64,000 nt of DNA. Origin: Mariniphaga sp041686935 (lineage in GTDB: Bacteria; Bacteroidota; Bacteroidia; Bacteroidales; Prolixibacteraceae). The stretch covers positions 182,932-246,931 of the forward strand of contig JAWLCW010000007.1 in NCBI GenBank assembly GCA_041686935.1. Direction: 5' to 3'. The notes below the pieces were generated by a model, which made no database searches, was not told where the DNA came from, and saw only the letters and a program-made list of their open reading frames with translations. Positions 16,031-24,500 of this stretch are shown piece after piece; positions within the stretch are counted from its first letter, which is position 1; each line of letters starts with the position of its first letter. Both the position numbers and the translations under genes were made by a program.

Positions 16031-17362
16031 TTATTTTTTTGGGTTAAAAAATGCTTTATAAATTTCGCGTACACTTTTTTCTTTATCGGAAGATTTTACA
16101 ACGAGGTAGCTTACCAAATCGGATGCACCTGATCCACTAAGCACTACATTGATTTTATGCTGTGCAACTGCTCCGAAGATTTTGGCCGAAACACCGTAAC
16201 TTTGCTGCATTCCGTGACCTACAACTGCCACCAGAGAAACATCGTCGATTACAGTAATGTCCTGAACGGCAGAAAATCCAAGCTGCCGAATCAGTTCAAG
16301 TGCATGACTGCCGGTTTTTCTTTCCAGAATTAAATTGATGGAAATCTGCGAAGTTATCACCGATTTAATGTTAATACCGGCTTTGTTTAAGTGCGAAGTT
16401 ACTCTTGCCAGAATCCCCGGTTTTAGTCCCACACCCGGACCGTTCAGTTTTAGCAATGAAATATCATCCGTACAGGCCACACTTTTTACAATTTGCGGTT
16501 CCACAAAAGTTTCGGTATTAATTACTGTTTCAACTTCACCTTCACCCGATTCAGTATTAACAACATAAATGGGGATGTGTTCAGTCTCCAGCGGTTCCAC
16601 TGTTCGCGGATGAAAGGAATAGTGATCGAAATAGGCCAGTTCGCTGGCTTCAGAATATGTTAAACGCTGAATGCGCGGCGAATGTGGAACAATATTGGGA
16701 TCGGCCCGTTGAAAATCAAAATCGAGCCCCCAAAGTTCCAGTTTTTTTGCATCGAGGCTCCTTGTAAGAAACGCTGCTGTATAATCGGCAGCCGTTTTTC
16801 CTGTCCGGCCAATTTTCCCGGTTTCGGTAATTCCATAAGACCCTGGCACCAGAAAAACCTGTTCAGTTAATTCGTCCAGCTTCTTTTTATTTAACGAAAC
16901 AAACGTGGCATTGCCAAAGTCTGGTGTTACGCGCAAATCAAAATGTTCAGGCCATAAAATACGGGTATTCAAACCAAATTTTGCCAGTTGAACACGAAAA
17001 ATTTCTGCCGTAAGTCTTTCACTGAAACTCAGCACCTGGTCTTTTAGGGCTTCGGAATAATCCCCAATCAACCCAATTCCTTTCAGAATTCCGGTTACAT
17101 GATCTACCAGTTCGGTGTAGGATTGCGAAGGATTAATTCCGGTTATTTCAGTAAAAAAAGAATTTAACTTACCGGAAACCAAATCAATATTGTTGCTGAA
17201 TACTTCACTAACCGCATTTCGAATGTACCCTAAAATTTCAGGAACAGCGGACACAACAATGAAACTCCTGACGTTATGCCTGTTCACAAATGCAATTAAA
17301 TTTTTTATTGACGGGGTATTGCCTGCATGGCTTCCACCCAACCGAATAATCTTATCCGACAT
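16031..17362 (-). CDS. Divergent aspartokinase-family protein with two ACT domains
   Basis: 443 residues, the length of monofunctional aspartokinase. The fold is recognisable: a kinase domain with VVSAV (37-41), SERLTAEIF (114-122), LVPGSYGI, a DYTAAFL segment, SEASELAYFDHYSFHPRT, and two C-terminal ACT domains (about 300-440, with GPGVGLKPGILARV). The active-site signature is unusual: canonical K-F-G-G-T-S is R7-L-G-G-S-H, the GRxGSDY loop is stretched to GRTGKTAADY, and the T-D-V-D-G-V-Y region reads WGLDFDFQ. It may be a working but divergent enzyme feeding methionine synthesis, or a regulatory homologue. It is first in the operon with metY and metA, and a structured leader precedes it. 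Confidence 0.72.
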   Translation of the reverse strand: MSDKIIRLGGSHAGNTPSIKNLIAFVNRHNVRSFIVVSAVPEILGYIRNAVSEVFSNNIDLVSGKLNSFFTEITGINPSQSYTELVDHVTGILKGIGLIGDYSEALKDQVLSFSERLTAEIFRVQLAKFGLNTRILWPEHFDLRVTPDFGNATFVSLNKKKLDELTEQVFLVPGSYGITETGKIGRTGKTAADYTAAFLTRSLDAKKLELWGLDFDFQRADPNIVPHSPRIQRLTYSEASELAYFDHYSFHPRTVEPLETEHIPIYVVNTESGEGEVETVINTETFVEPQIVKSVACTDDISLLKLNGPGVGLKPGILARVTSHLNKAGINIKSVITSQISINLILERKTGSHALELIRQLGFSAVQDITVIDDVSLVAVVGHGMQQSYGVSAKIFGAVAQHKINVVLSGSGASDLVSYLVVKSSDKEKSVREIYKAFFNPKK

Positions 17363-17399
17363 ATTAAAAGAAAAAAGTGTAAAACTTTGATTTTATGAA

Positions 17400-17500
17400 C
17401 GCTAAAACCTGTATGCCTTCAGTCAATGGGAAACCACTGAAAGAAGGCTAGCGCATAGTCATGAAAACGGGCGGCAACATGAATTCACCGTTTCCGGCAC
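17400..17500 (-). ncRNA. Structured 5' leader of the methionine operon (possible riboswitch of unassigned class)
   Basis: On the minus strand the leader folds into a clear composite hairpin: an outer 6-bp GCCTTC/GAAGGC stem (17443-17448 with 17415-17420), an AAA/AGT internal loop, and an inner 6-bp stem (17434-17439 with 17424-17429, one G-U pair). Upstream lies a CCG-GAAA-CGG hairpin with a GNRA tetraloop (17488-17497), and alternative pairings exist (TATGC with GCATA; CGCTA with TAGCG). It ends about 50 bases before the aspartokinase start and downstream of a TATATTTG promoter. I could not fit it to the SAM-I, SAM-II, cobalamin or TPP consensus. The operon suggests methionine or S-adenosylmethionine sensing, but this is inference. 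Confidence 0.45.
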
Positions 17501-17569
17501 GATTTACCGAATTATGTTGTGAAGAATTTTGAATGAATGAATTCATTTATCTACCGATTTTATTTTCAG

Positions 17570-17577
17570 CAAATATA
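17570..17577 (-). promoter_or_regulatory. Candidate Bacteroidota -7 promoter element for the methionine operon
   Basis: TATATTTG on the minus strand matches the TAnnTTTG consensus exactly. It would start a transcript near 17563 and leave a ~200-base leader containing the structured element. A clear -33 TTTG was not found. Confidence 0.45.
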
Positions 17578-17604
17578 AATTGATTTTTTAAAATTAAAAA
17601 CTTA

Positions 17605-17636
17605 TTTGGAATGAGTTTAAATTAAATTTAACTTTG
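17605..17636 (+). promoter_or_regulatory. Promoter of fabI (TTTG-N20-TAnnTTTG)
   Basis: TTTG at 17605-17608 and TAACTTTG at 17629-17636 are separated by 20 bases, a near-ideal Bacteroidota -33/-7 pair. Transcription would start near 17642, about 20 bases before the fabI ATG. Confidence 0.65.
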
Positions 17637-17662
17637 CACCGCAAAATTCTTAAAAAAATACC

Positions 17663-18529
17663 ATGAGTTACAATTTACTGAAAGGGAAGAGGGGAATAGT
17701 ATTTGGAGCGTTAAACCCCGATTCTATTGCATGGAAAGTGGCTGAACGGGCCCATGAAGAAGGAGCTATCCTCACTTTAACCAATACTGCAGTGGCCATG
17801 CGGATGGGAGAAACCCAAAGGCTGGCTGAAAACCTGAACACAATAGCTATTGGGGCAGATGCCACCAATATTGAAGACTTAAATAACCTGTTTATGAAGT
17901 CGATGGATTATTTGGGCGGTAAAATCGATTTTGTTCTTCATTCTATTGGCATGTCGCCCAATGTAAGGAAAGAGCGGCATTACAGCGACCTTGATTATAA
18001 TTACCTGAATAAAACACTCGATATTTCTGCTGTTTCATTTCACAAGGTGCTGCAAACTGCCCGAAAGCTTGATGCTATGAATGAATGGGGTTCGGTTGTT
18101 GCACTTTCGTATGTGGCGGCACAACGAACGTTCTATGGTTACAATGATATGGCCGACGCCAAAGCGTTGCTCGAATCCATTGCCCGGAGTTTTGGATACA
18201 TATACGGAAGAGAGAGAAAAGTGCGTATAAACACCATTTCACAATCGCCTACAATTACTACTGCCGGAAGCGGGGTGAAAGGGTTCGACCGCCTGCTTGA
18301 TTTTGCCGAACGCATGTCGCCGCTGGGAAATGCCACAGCCGACGATTGCGCCGACTATTGTATCACCCTGTTTTCAGACCTTACCCGGAGGGTAACTATG
18401 CAAAACCTGTTTAACGACGGAGGTTTCTCCAGCATGGGAATGAGTTTGCTGGCACTGCAGCAGTACGAAAAAGGGCTGCATCAGGATTGCGACTGCGGGC
18501 CTTCTGCAGAAGAACATCTTTTCGATTAA
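17663..18529 (+). CDS. fabI: Enoyl-[acyl-carrier-protein] reductase [NADH] FabI
   Basis: A 288-residue short-chain dehydrogenase-type enoyl-ACP reductase catalysing the last step of each fatty-acid elongation cycle. The nucleotide-binding N-terminus is the divergent FabI form (GIVFGALNPDSIAW), and the catalytic pair is Tyr160 and Lys167 in a Y-x6-K spacing (GYNDMADAK). SIGMSPN (95-101) and SQSPTITTAGSG also match. The protein ends in a ~25-residue tail beyond the usual FabI end, containing DCDCGPSAEE. This tail is repeated in a diverged copy at 19284-19343. A good promoter lies immediately upstream. The gene is about 50% G+C in sampled lines, unlike the AT-rich cassette that follows. Confidence 0.95.
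   Translation: MSYNLLKGKRGIVFGALNPDSIAWKVAERAHEEGAILTLTNTAVAMRMGETQRLAENLNTIAIGADATNIEDLNNLFMKSMDYLGGKIDFVLHSIGMSPNVRKERHYSDLDYNYLNKTLDISAVSFHKVLQTARKLDAMNEWGSVVALSYVAAQRTFYGYNDMADAKALLESIARSFGYIYGRERKVRINTISQSPTITTAGSGVKGFDRLLDFAERMSPLGNATADDCADYCITLFSDLTRRVTMQNLFNDGGFSSMGMSLLALQQYEKGLHQDCDCGPSAEEHLFD
18470..18529 (+). repeat. Direct repeat, copy 1: 3' end of fabI
   Basis: The last 20 codons of fabI, including the stop. Compared by eye with 19284-19343, about 50 of 60 bases agree and the reading frame is preserved (both read H-x-DCDCGPSAEE-x-LFD-stop). Weaker similarity seems to continue past the stop. Confidence 0.8.
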
Positions 18530-18650
18530 AAAATTGGTTTAACAGGCTGAATTTACTAACTTTAAAACCCTATTCTTTTGTATGATTTTCTTTCAAAAAC
18601 TCAAAAATGTTTTTATAAAATCGGTGATAAACATAAATTCCAACGGCAAA

Positions 18651-18839
18651 ATGAATATTCAAAAACAGGTGAAAATTATTAAAAAGGGAGAAGACGAAGG
18701 AAATTTGTTGCATTGGACTACGTTAACCGAAAAAGAAAGGATGTTGGAATTGGAGATGATGCGACAACAGGTTATTAAATCGAAATATGGTTCTCGACAA
18801 GAATTTCAAAGAGTTTATCGGGTTATTAAACGAGCATGA
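18651..18839 (+). CDS. Small charged protein paired with a nucleotidyltransferase
   Basis: 62 residues if started at the ATG at 18651 (an in-frame ATG at 18582 would add 23 poorly conserved-looking residues). The protein is rich in charged residues, with a central WTTLTEKERMLELEMMRQQ helix and a QRVYRVIKR end. Short proteins with an R-x-Q-R-V-Y-R-(I/V) ending occur just before minimal nucleotidyltransferase genes in many bacteria; I know them only as uncharacterised partners. Its 3' end overlaps the nucleotidyltransferase start by 53 bases in another frame, so the two are translationally linked. An antitoxin or accessory role is inference. Confidence 0.6.
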   Translation: MNIQKQVKIIKKGEDEGNLLHWTTLTEKERMLELEMMRQQVIKSKYGSRQEFQRVYRVIKRA

Positions 18840-19254
18840 AGTAAAGTATTTGATTATTGGCGGATATGCCGTCAATTTTCATGGTTATCCCAGATACACC
18901 AAAGACATTGATTTCTGGCTTTGGATGAATAAGGAAAATATTCAGAATTTGCTGGAGGCTTTAAAAAAGTTTGGATTTGGCAGTCTTGGTTTAAAACCGG
19001 GGGATTTTCTTTCTCCCGAAAATATTATTCAACTTGGTTATGAACCTAACCGTATTGACATATTGATGGATTTGGAAGGCGTTGAATTCGAAAAGTGTTA
19101 TCGCCGAAAAACAGAAATAGAATTAGATGGGATAAAAACAAACTTTCTCTCGCTCCAGGATCTAATAAAAGTAAAAAAAGCAACAGGAAGATTACAAGAT
19201 CTTGCAGATGCTGAACAGCTCGAAAAAATACGTGCAAAAAAAAACAAGAACTGA
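18787..19254 (+). CDS. Minimal nucleotidyltransferase-fold protein (AbiEii/DUF6036-like)
   Basis: 155 residues with a DNA polymerase beta-like nucleotidyltransferase core: LIIGGYAV (GG at 25-26), a PRYT spacer and the metal-binding D40-x-D42 in KDIDFW, then an FLSLQDLIKVKKATGR helix and a basic C-terminus. Such proteins include AbiEii-type toxins and MNT antitoxins; this one resembles the small AbiEii/DUF6036 group. There is no signal peptide. The gene overlaps its small partner, is about 36% G+C in sampled lines, and lies between two copies of the fabI 3' end. This suggests an acquired two-gene cassette, possibly a toxin-antitoxin or phage-defence unit (inference). Confidence 0.75.
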   Translation: MVLDKNFKEFIGLLNEHEVKYLIIGGYAVNFHGYPRYTKDIDFWLWMNKENIQNLLEALKKFGFGSLGLKPGDFLSPENIIQLGYEPNRIDILMDLEGVEFEKCYRRKTEIELDGIKTNFLSLQDLIKVKKATGRLQDLADAEQLEKIRAKKNKN

Positions 19255-19283
19255 AATCATTTGCGGATACTGCAACAGTGCGA

Positions 19284-19343
19284 AAAAAAATGCACGAAGA
19301 CTGCGACTGCGGGCCTTCGGCAGAAGAAAATCTTTTCGATTAA
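19284..19343 (+). repeat. Direct repeat, copy 2: orphan fabI tail
   Basis: Twenty codons that read K-K-M-H-E-DCDCGPSAEE-N-LFD-stop, a diverged copy of the fabI C-terminus with no fabI body in front of it. It begins 29 bases after the nucleotidyltransferase stop. Substitutions are partly synonymous, so it looks like a piece of a once-functional gene end rather than a recent duplication. Confidence 0.8.
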
Positions 19344-19386
19344 TACTTTTTAAAATTTCTTCATATTTATTTAAACTTCAAACCCT

Positions 19387-19394
19387 TAATTTTG
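19387..19394 (+). promoter_or_regulatory. Candidate -7 promoter element (TAATTTTG)
   Basis: An exact TAnnTTTG match 17 bases before the ATG at 19412. No convincing -33 element was found. Confidence 0.35.
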
Positions 19395-19411
19395 GAGAAA
19401 AAAATACAGCC

Positions 19412-20083
19412 ATGAAGAAAGCATTATTTATAACATTCATCCTTTTGTTTGCCGGCACAGCCATTTGGGCGCAGCAGCAAAATGAAAAGAAAGAACCTGA
19501 CGAACAGGTTATTGTAAAAAAACACTACGATGAACAGGGAAACCTGATTGAGTACGATTCCACCTACATTCAAAAGTGGTCGATGGACACAACCTTTCAT
19601 TTCGGATTTCCGGGTGAAAACAAACCGTTTGGCCAGAATTTCCCCGGAATAGAGCGGTTTATGAATGAATTCTGGAATGATTCGGTTTTTGGGAAAGAAA
19701 CTTTTCCTCCTCAGCCTTTTTCATTCGGATTCCGTTTTTCTCCATTTGACGATGAAAATTTTCAGAACCCTTATAAACCCGACTTTCCGGATTCGTTATT
19801 TTTGTTTGAGTTCCCTTACCGGTTCGATTCCCTTTTTTTCAATTTCGACTTTGGCCCGTCGCAAAATCAGCCTCATCAGTTTGACCAAAAGTTTTTTGAA
19901 GATTTCGAAGAAAGGCTAAACCGGTATTTTTTTCGGTTCAGAGACGAAAACTTCGCATTGCCGGGCTTTAAAAATGAAGAACACCGGCAGGAGTGGGAAC
20001 AACTTATGGAAAAACACCGGCGTGAACTGGAGGAGTTGCAAAAAAAATGGGATGAAAATAAATCACCCGGCAAAAATTTTTAA
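19412..20083 (+). CDS. Exported Phe/Asp-rich protein of unknown function
   Basis: 223 residues from the ATG at 19412, which starts a clear signal peptide (MKKALFITFILLF, IWAQ site); the open frame extends further upstream but only as noise. The mature protein is rich in Phe, Asp, Glu and Pro, with repeated FP/PDFPDSLF/FRF patterns, and ends in a charged helix (EHRQEWEQLMEKHRRELEELQKK) likely to form a coiled coil. I do not recognise a family. It is convergent with the SusD gene, with only eight bases between stops. It was probably the original downstream neighbour of fabI before the cassette arrived. Confidence 0.7.
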   Translation: MKKALFITFILLFAGTAIWAQQQNEKKEPDEQVIVKKHYDEQGNLIEYDSTYIQKWSMDTTFHFGFPGENKPFGQNFPGIERFMNEFWNDSVFGKETFPPQPFSFGFRFSPFDDENFQNPYKPDFPDSLFLFEFPYRFDSLFFNFDFGPSQNQPHQFDQKFFEDFEERLNRYFFRFRDENFALPGFKNEEHRQEWEQLMEKHRRELEELQKKWDENKSPGKNF

Positions 20084-20100
20084 TCCTGTTTTCAGGGATT
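20082..20100. terminator. Short hairpin shared by two convergent gene ends
   Basis: AATCCTG and CAGGGATT pair around a TTTT loop with one bulged G. The hairpin spans the stop codons of the exported protein (plus) and the SusD gene (minus), flanked by T-rich and A-rich sequence. Confidence 0.4.
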
Positions 20101-21540
20101 TTGGTCTGTTTCTCCGATGTTAGGATTGGCGTCTATTTCTGCCTGGGGAATCTTAAATATTAACTTTTCAGAACCGGCGGGAAACGACATAACCCGGGCT
20201 ACCGCCGGAACATGGTTGCTGTTGTTCCTGTCAACTCCCTGTTTCAGCCGTTTGATGTCAAAGCTTCTGAAACCTTCTGCCCATAGCTCAATTCTTCTTT
20301 CCAGAAGTATTTCATTCAGCAATTCTGTTCCTGAGGATGTAATTGCAACAGGATTTTCATAACGGCGGTCGCGCAAAAGTCTGAGCAACATTCTGGCGTT
20401 GCTGTTTTCATTCATTCTGACTCTTGCTTCTGCTTCAATCAAAAGCATTTCTTCAGGCCGCATCATTACCAAATCAGCATTAAAATCCTTATCGCCCCCG
20501 GCAGTAAATTTTCTGGGAATCAATCTGCCGGTTGCAATGGACGATGCATCGATTAATTTTTTTCTCACATCTTCATCGTTCATTTGCCTGTACAGCTCCA
20601 GGCTAAAAGATTTTGGACTGAATCCAAAACCGCAGTAACCACCTATGCTCCAATCCATGTGGGAAAACCAGGACGCGTAAGTGGTTGATTGTTCGCTGTT
20701 CACTTCCAGTCCCCACATCCAGTTTTGCTGGGTCCGGTTATCAAAACCTGTCATATATTGATTGGCTGACATCAGATTATAGCCCCGTCTGGCCGCAGAT
20801 GCCATTTCTGCTGCTTTTGTCCATTCTTCCATTACAAGAGCAACCCTGGCCCGCAACCCTTGCGCAACATTAAGCGTTGGATTAGATATGTGCCTTTGTG
20901 CCATATCACTGGCTTCAAAAAGCAGAATGGCCAATTTCAGGTCATCGGTTATTTGGCTGTAAACTTCGGCAACACTGCTTCGCGGATTTCCTTCTGTACT
21001 GGCCTTGGTATAAATGGGAACTCCGGGTTTGTTTTCATTGCCTGAATGGGTGTGCTGAAATAGCTGAATTAACTGAAAATAGCTGTAAGCCCTCAACGTA
21101 AGTGCCTGCGCTTTTAAATTTTTACGCAGGTTTTCATTTTCGGCAGATACTGCATCAATATGATTAATCACTTCGTTTACATTGTAAATAATCCGGTAAA
21201 AAAGTGTCCAGGCATAAAGGGAACGCATTTCTGTGGCGCCAATGTTTTCAAAACGATATTCTGATCCAAACCAGTGGAACCGTTCCACAGCTATATCTTC
21301 TCCCATTAAATCAACAACCAGATCGATGGCTTTTACGCCGAACTGATCGTGAATATTTTCAGCGCCGTGATGTGAACGCATATCGCGGAGAACCCCGTCA
21401 ATTACTGTTTGGGCACCTTCTATGGTTTGAAAAACAGACTGATCGGGTATTTGATTTGTAGGTGCAGTTTCCAGGTAATCTTCAGCGCATGAAATCAAAA
21501 TCAGGGTTAAAATAAAAATGGAATGTATAATTTTTTTCAT
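20092..21540 (-). CDS. RagB/SusD-family outer-membrane nutrient-binding lipoprotein (pair 1)
   Basis: 482 residues, a SusD-like surface lipoprotein with a lipobox at LISC (Cys18) directly after a hydrophobic signal. Family features include the N-terminal TNQIPDQSVFQTIEGA region, a helical TPR-like body (LKAQALTLRAYSYFQLIQLFQ), the PGVPIYTK segment, the RPEEMLLIEAEAR helix and the LLERRIELWAEGFRSFDIKRL block. SusD proteins cap the partner SusC barrel and capture the ligand. It starts 11 bases after its SusC (21552-24686). No glycosidase gene is linked, so the ligand could be an oligosaccharide or a peptide. Confidence 0.9.
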   Translation of the reverse strand: MKKIIHSIFILTLILISCAEDYLETAPTNQIPDQSVFQTIEGAQTVIDGVLRDMRSHHGAENIHDQFGVKAIDLVVDLMGEDIAVERFHWFGSEYRFENIGATEMRSLYAWTLFYRIIYNVNEVINHIDAVSAENENLRKNLKAQALTLRAYSYFQLIQLFQHTHSGNENKPGVPIYTKASTEGNPRSSVAEVYSQITDDLKLAILLFEASDMAQRHISNPTLNVAQGLRARVALVMEEWTKAAEMASAARRGYNLMSANQYMTGFDNRTQQNWMWGLEVNSEQSTTYASWFSHMDWSIGGYCGFGFSPKSFSLELYRQMNDEDVRKKLIDASSIATGRLIPRKFTAGGDKDFNADLVMMRPEEMLLIEAEARVRMNENSNARMLLRLLRDRRYENPVAITSSGTELLNEILLERRIELWAEGFRSFDIKRLKQGVDRNNSNHVPAVARVMSFPAGSEKLIFKIPQAEIDANPNIGETDQNP

Positions 21541-21551
21541 TCTTTTCTAAT

Positions 21552-24500
21552 TTAAAAATGAACATCAAATCCAACCGATAAAGTACGCACGGGAACATAC
21601 TGTCTTCCCAGATTTCCGTCGAAAGACTGCCTGGGGTCAAGTCCCTTTCTGGAAGCAAACAACATCAGGTTATCGGCAATAAGGCTCATCCTTACTGATT
21701 CCAGATTTAACCTGTCCGTTAACATCCTGGGAAGCTGGTAGCCAAGTGATACATTCCGGACATTTAACCAGGATGCGTCGGTAAGGAAACGGCTAGAGCG
21801 TCTGTTTGCAAAGGATTCTCCGTCAACAGCAGGAACTTCGGTATCCGGATTTTCGGGTGTCCAACGATTCAGGATATCACTGTGGAAAGCGTAACCATTT
21901 TGCCCCGAGTGCATTAACCACTGGTAAGGCTGATCCATAACTTTTCCTCCTGCAGCAAAGTTGAGCAGAAAAACCAAGTCAAAACCATACAGGTTGAAAC
22001 TGTTTGTAATTCCCCCGTAAAGAGCGGGAATCGATGATCCAACATAGTACCTGCCGGCCTGGGCATAGTTTTCTGTTAATCCTCTTTCTTCCTTAAACAG
22101 AGGTTCTCCGTCTGAATCAAAAAGCGGATTTCCGCTTCCGTCGGTTTCAGGAATGCTGTAATACCACTGTGATTTGCCGTTTTCGGGACTGACACCTGCA
22201 AATTCTTCCATCCAGAAATCATAAACAGAGCGGCCGGTTTCCCATCTTTTATTTCCGCTAATGATAAATTCCTGCGGCAATTCTTTAATTTCGTTTTTGA
22301 AATGGCCAAGGTTAATTTCGGCAGTCCAGCTCAGATTCTGCTTTTTAAGCAGCAATCCGGTTATCTCTAAATCGAACCCGGTATTTGCCAACTTTGCAAT
22401 ATTTGCATCGATTGAGGTAAAACCTGTTGATGGTGGCAGGGGTTGTTCAAACAGTAAATCGTTGTTTCTGCGTATAAAATATTCAAGATTGAATGCAAAC
22501 CGGTTAAAAAGCCGGACATCAAAACCAAAATTTGCCGAGTTTAATGATTCCCAGGTCAGCCCCGGAGTTGATAACCTGCTGGCCAGCGAACCGGGATAAT
22601 CAAGGTTGTTTACACCGGTTTGGTAAAGTCCCTGATACCCGTAAAAAGAGCCAATTTTGTCGTTCCCCTGCTGGCCGTAACTCATTTTTAACCGGAGTAC
22701 ATTCAGCCAGGCATAATTCCTGAAAGAATCTTCTTTTGAAACGACCCAGGCCAAACCGGCACCCCAGTAATTTCCCCAGCGCACATCCTTTGCAAACCTC
22801 GAATTTCCATCGGCCCGAAAATTAAAACTGGCAAAATACCGCTCCCCAAAGGAGTAATCAACTTTTGTCAGGTAACTTTCAAGGCGGTAATTATCCTCAA
22901 ACGATCCGGAACCTTCGGCAACAGCCGCTCCGTCAAGTTCAACAAGCCCCGGAAAGGGAAACCCTGAACGGGTTGCTGATAGCACATTAAATTTGTAGTT
23001 GTAATTCTCGTGTCCGGCAAGTGCCTGAATGGTATGGTCATTTATTTTTTTATTGTAAAAAAACATTTGGTTGGCCGTGTAAGAAAAAGTGCGGTTGGTC
23101 TCGCGTAAAGTACGGCCGTCAAAATTCCGGCCATCGCCATACTGCATGTTCTGATGCGTTAATCCTGTGAAGGTATAATGGTCGGCACTTACAGATGTTT
23201 TGAACTTCAGGTCATTCGTCAGTTTAACATCCATGTAGGAACGAACGGAGAAAACATCATTTTTATAAAGCCTTGTATCGTGACTTATTGTTCCCAGCGG
23301 ATTCATATTGGACCCATATAACCGTGAACGGCCATAGCCTGTTCCATAGTCGAACAATTTGTTCCCTTCGGCATCGGTTTGTAATAAACCCTCATTGTCG
23401 TATAAATAAACGGGATAGATTGGGGCAATCATTCCGGTAAAATGGAAGGGATTAATTAAAAAAGTGCCTGAAGAAACCGGATAGTTTTGTTCCGACAACG
23501 ATCCGGAAAGATTCAAGCCTGCTGAAATCCTGTTGGTGAATTGTGTTTTTACATTGGTTCTTGCCGAATACCTTTTAAGATTCGAAGCTTTAACAATCCC
23601 TTCGTCGTCGAGTACCGAACCTGAAATGAAATAAGAAGTTTTTTCGGAACCACCTCTTCCGCTTAATGTTATTTCTTTTCGCAAGCCGGTCACAAAAAGT
23701 TCATCCTGCCATTTGTCGTTCCAAAGCAACTGCCCGCCGGGATTTATTTTTCCATCATTTCCAACCACATCGATATCCGGGACATTGTAGGCATTGTAAC
23801 CTCCCAGTGCCGGAACAAGCTGCTGCCGGGCCATGGTTACTGCTTCTTCTTCTGAACGTCCTTGTTGTATGAGAGAATTTTTGATGCTTTCCCACTGCAT
23901 TTCATAATATTCTGCTACAGAAACCTTGTTGTATTCCGGCAAGGCTCTTCCTGAGATACCATAACGCACATTTAAACGAAGCTCAGGCGCAGTCATGGTG
24001 CCGGTTTTTGTGGTAAGAATAATTACCCCGTTCGCAGCCCGCGAACCAAACAGTGCGGTAGCAGAGGCATCCTTTAAAACTGAAATGGATTCAATATCGG
24101 AAACCGGGATGGAGCTCAGGTTGCCGTCGTAAGGAGAACCATCCATTACGATAAGCGGACTTGCATCGATAAACGTATTAAATCCCTGGATTCGGATTTC
24201 AGCCGTTTCACCCGGTTGGCCGCTCCCGCTTGTTGTGATAACTCCGGATGTTATTCCCTGCAAAACTTTTGAAAAGTCGGCAGATTGAAACCGTTCCAGT
24301 TGGGTAGAATTTACAGAACTAACCGAGCCGGTAAAATGCTGTTTCAGCGCAGTACCATAAGCCACCACAACAATTTCGTCAACGCCTACCATATCGGGTT
24401 CAAGATTAACGTTAATTACACTGCCTGTGACCGGCACTTCAAGAGTTTTCATGCCAATAAAAGAAAAAACAAGGGTATGGGCATTTTCGGGAAGATAAAG

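Noticed and set aside
17400..17520. Match of the methionine leader to cobalamin or SAM-I riboswitches
   Set aside because: A CGGTGAA segment followed by a GTTGC...CCCG stretch on the minus strand vaguely recalls the cobalamin core, but the B12 box is absent, and the GAGGGA and GCAACC blocks of SAM-I are missing. I therefore list only an unclassified structured leader.
19202..19411. N-terminal extension of the exported Phe-rich protein
   Set aside because: The frame is open, but it overlaps the nucleotidyltransferase end and the orphan fabI tail in another frame; the ATG at 19412 starts a proper signal peptide.
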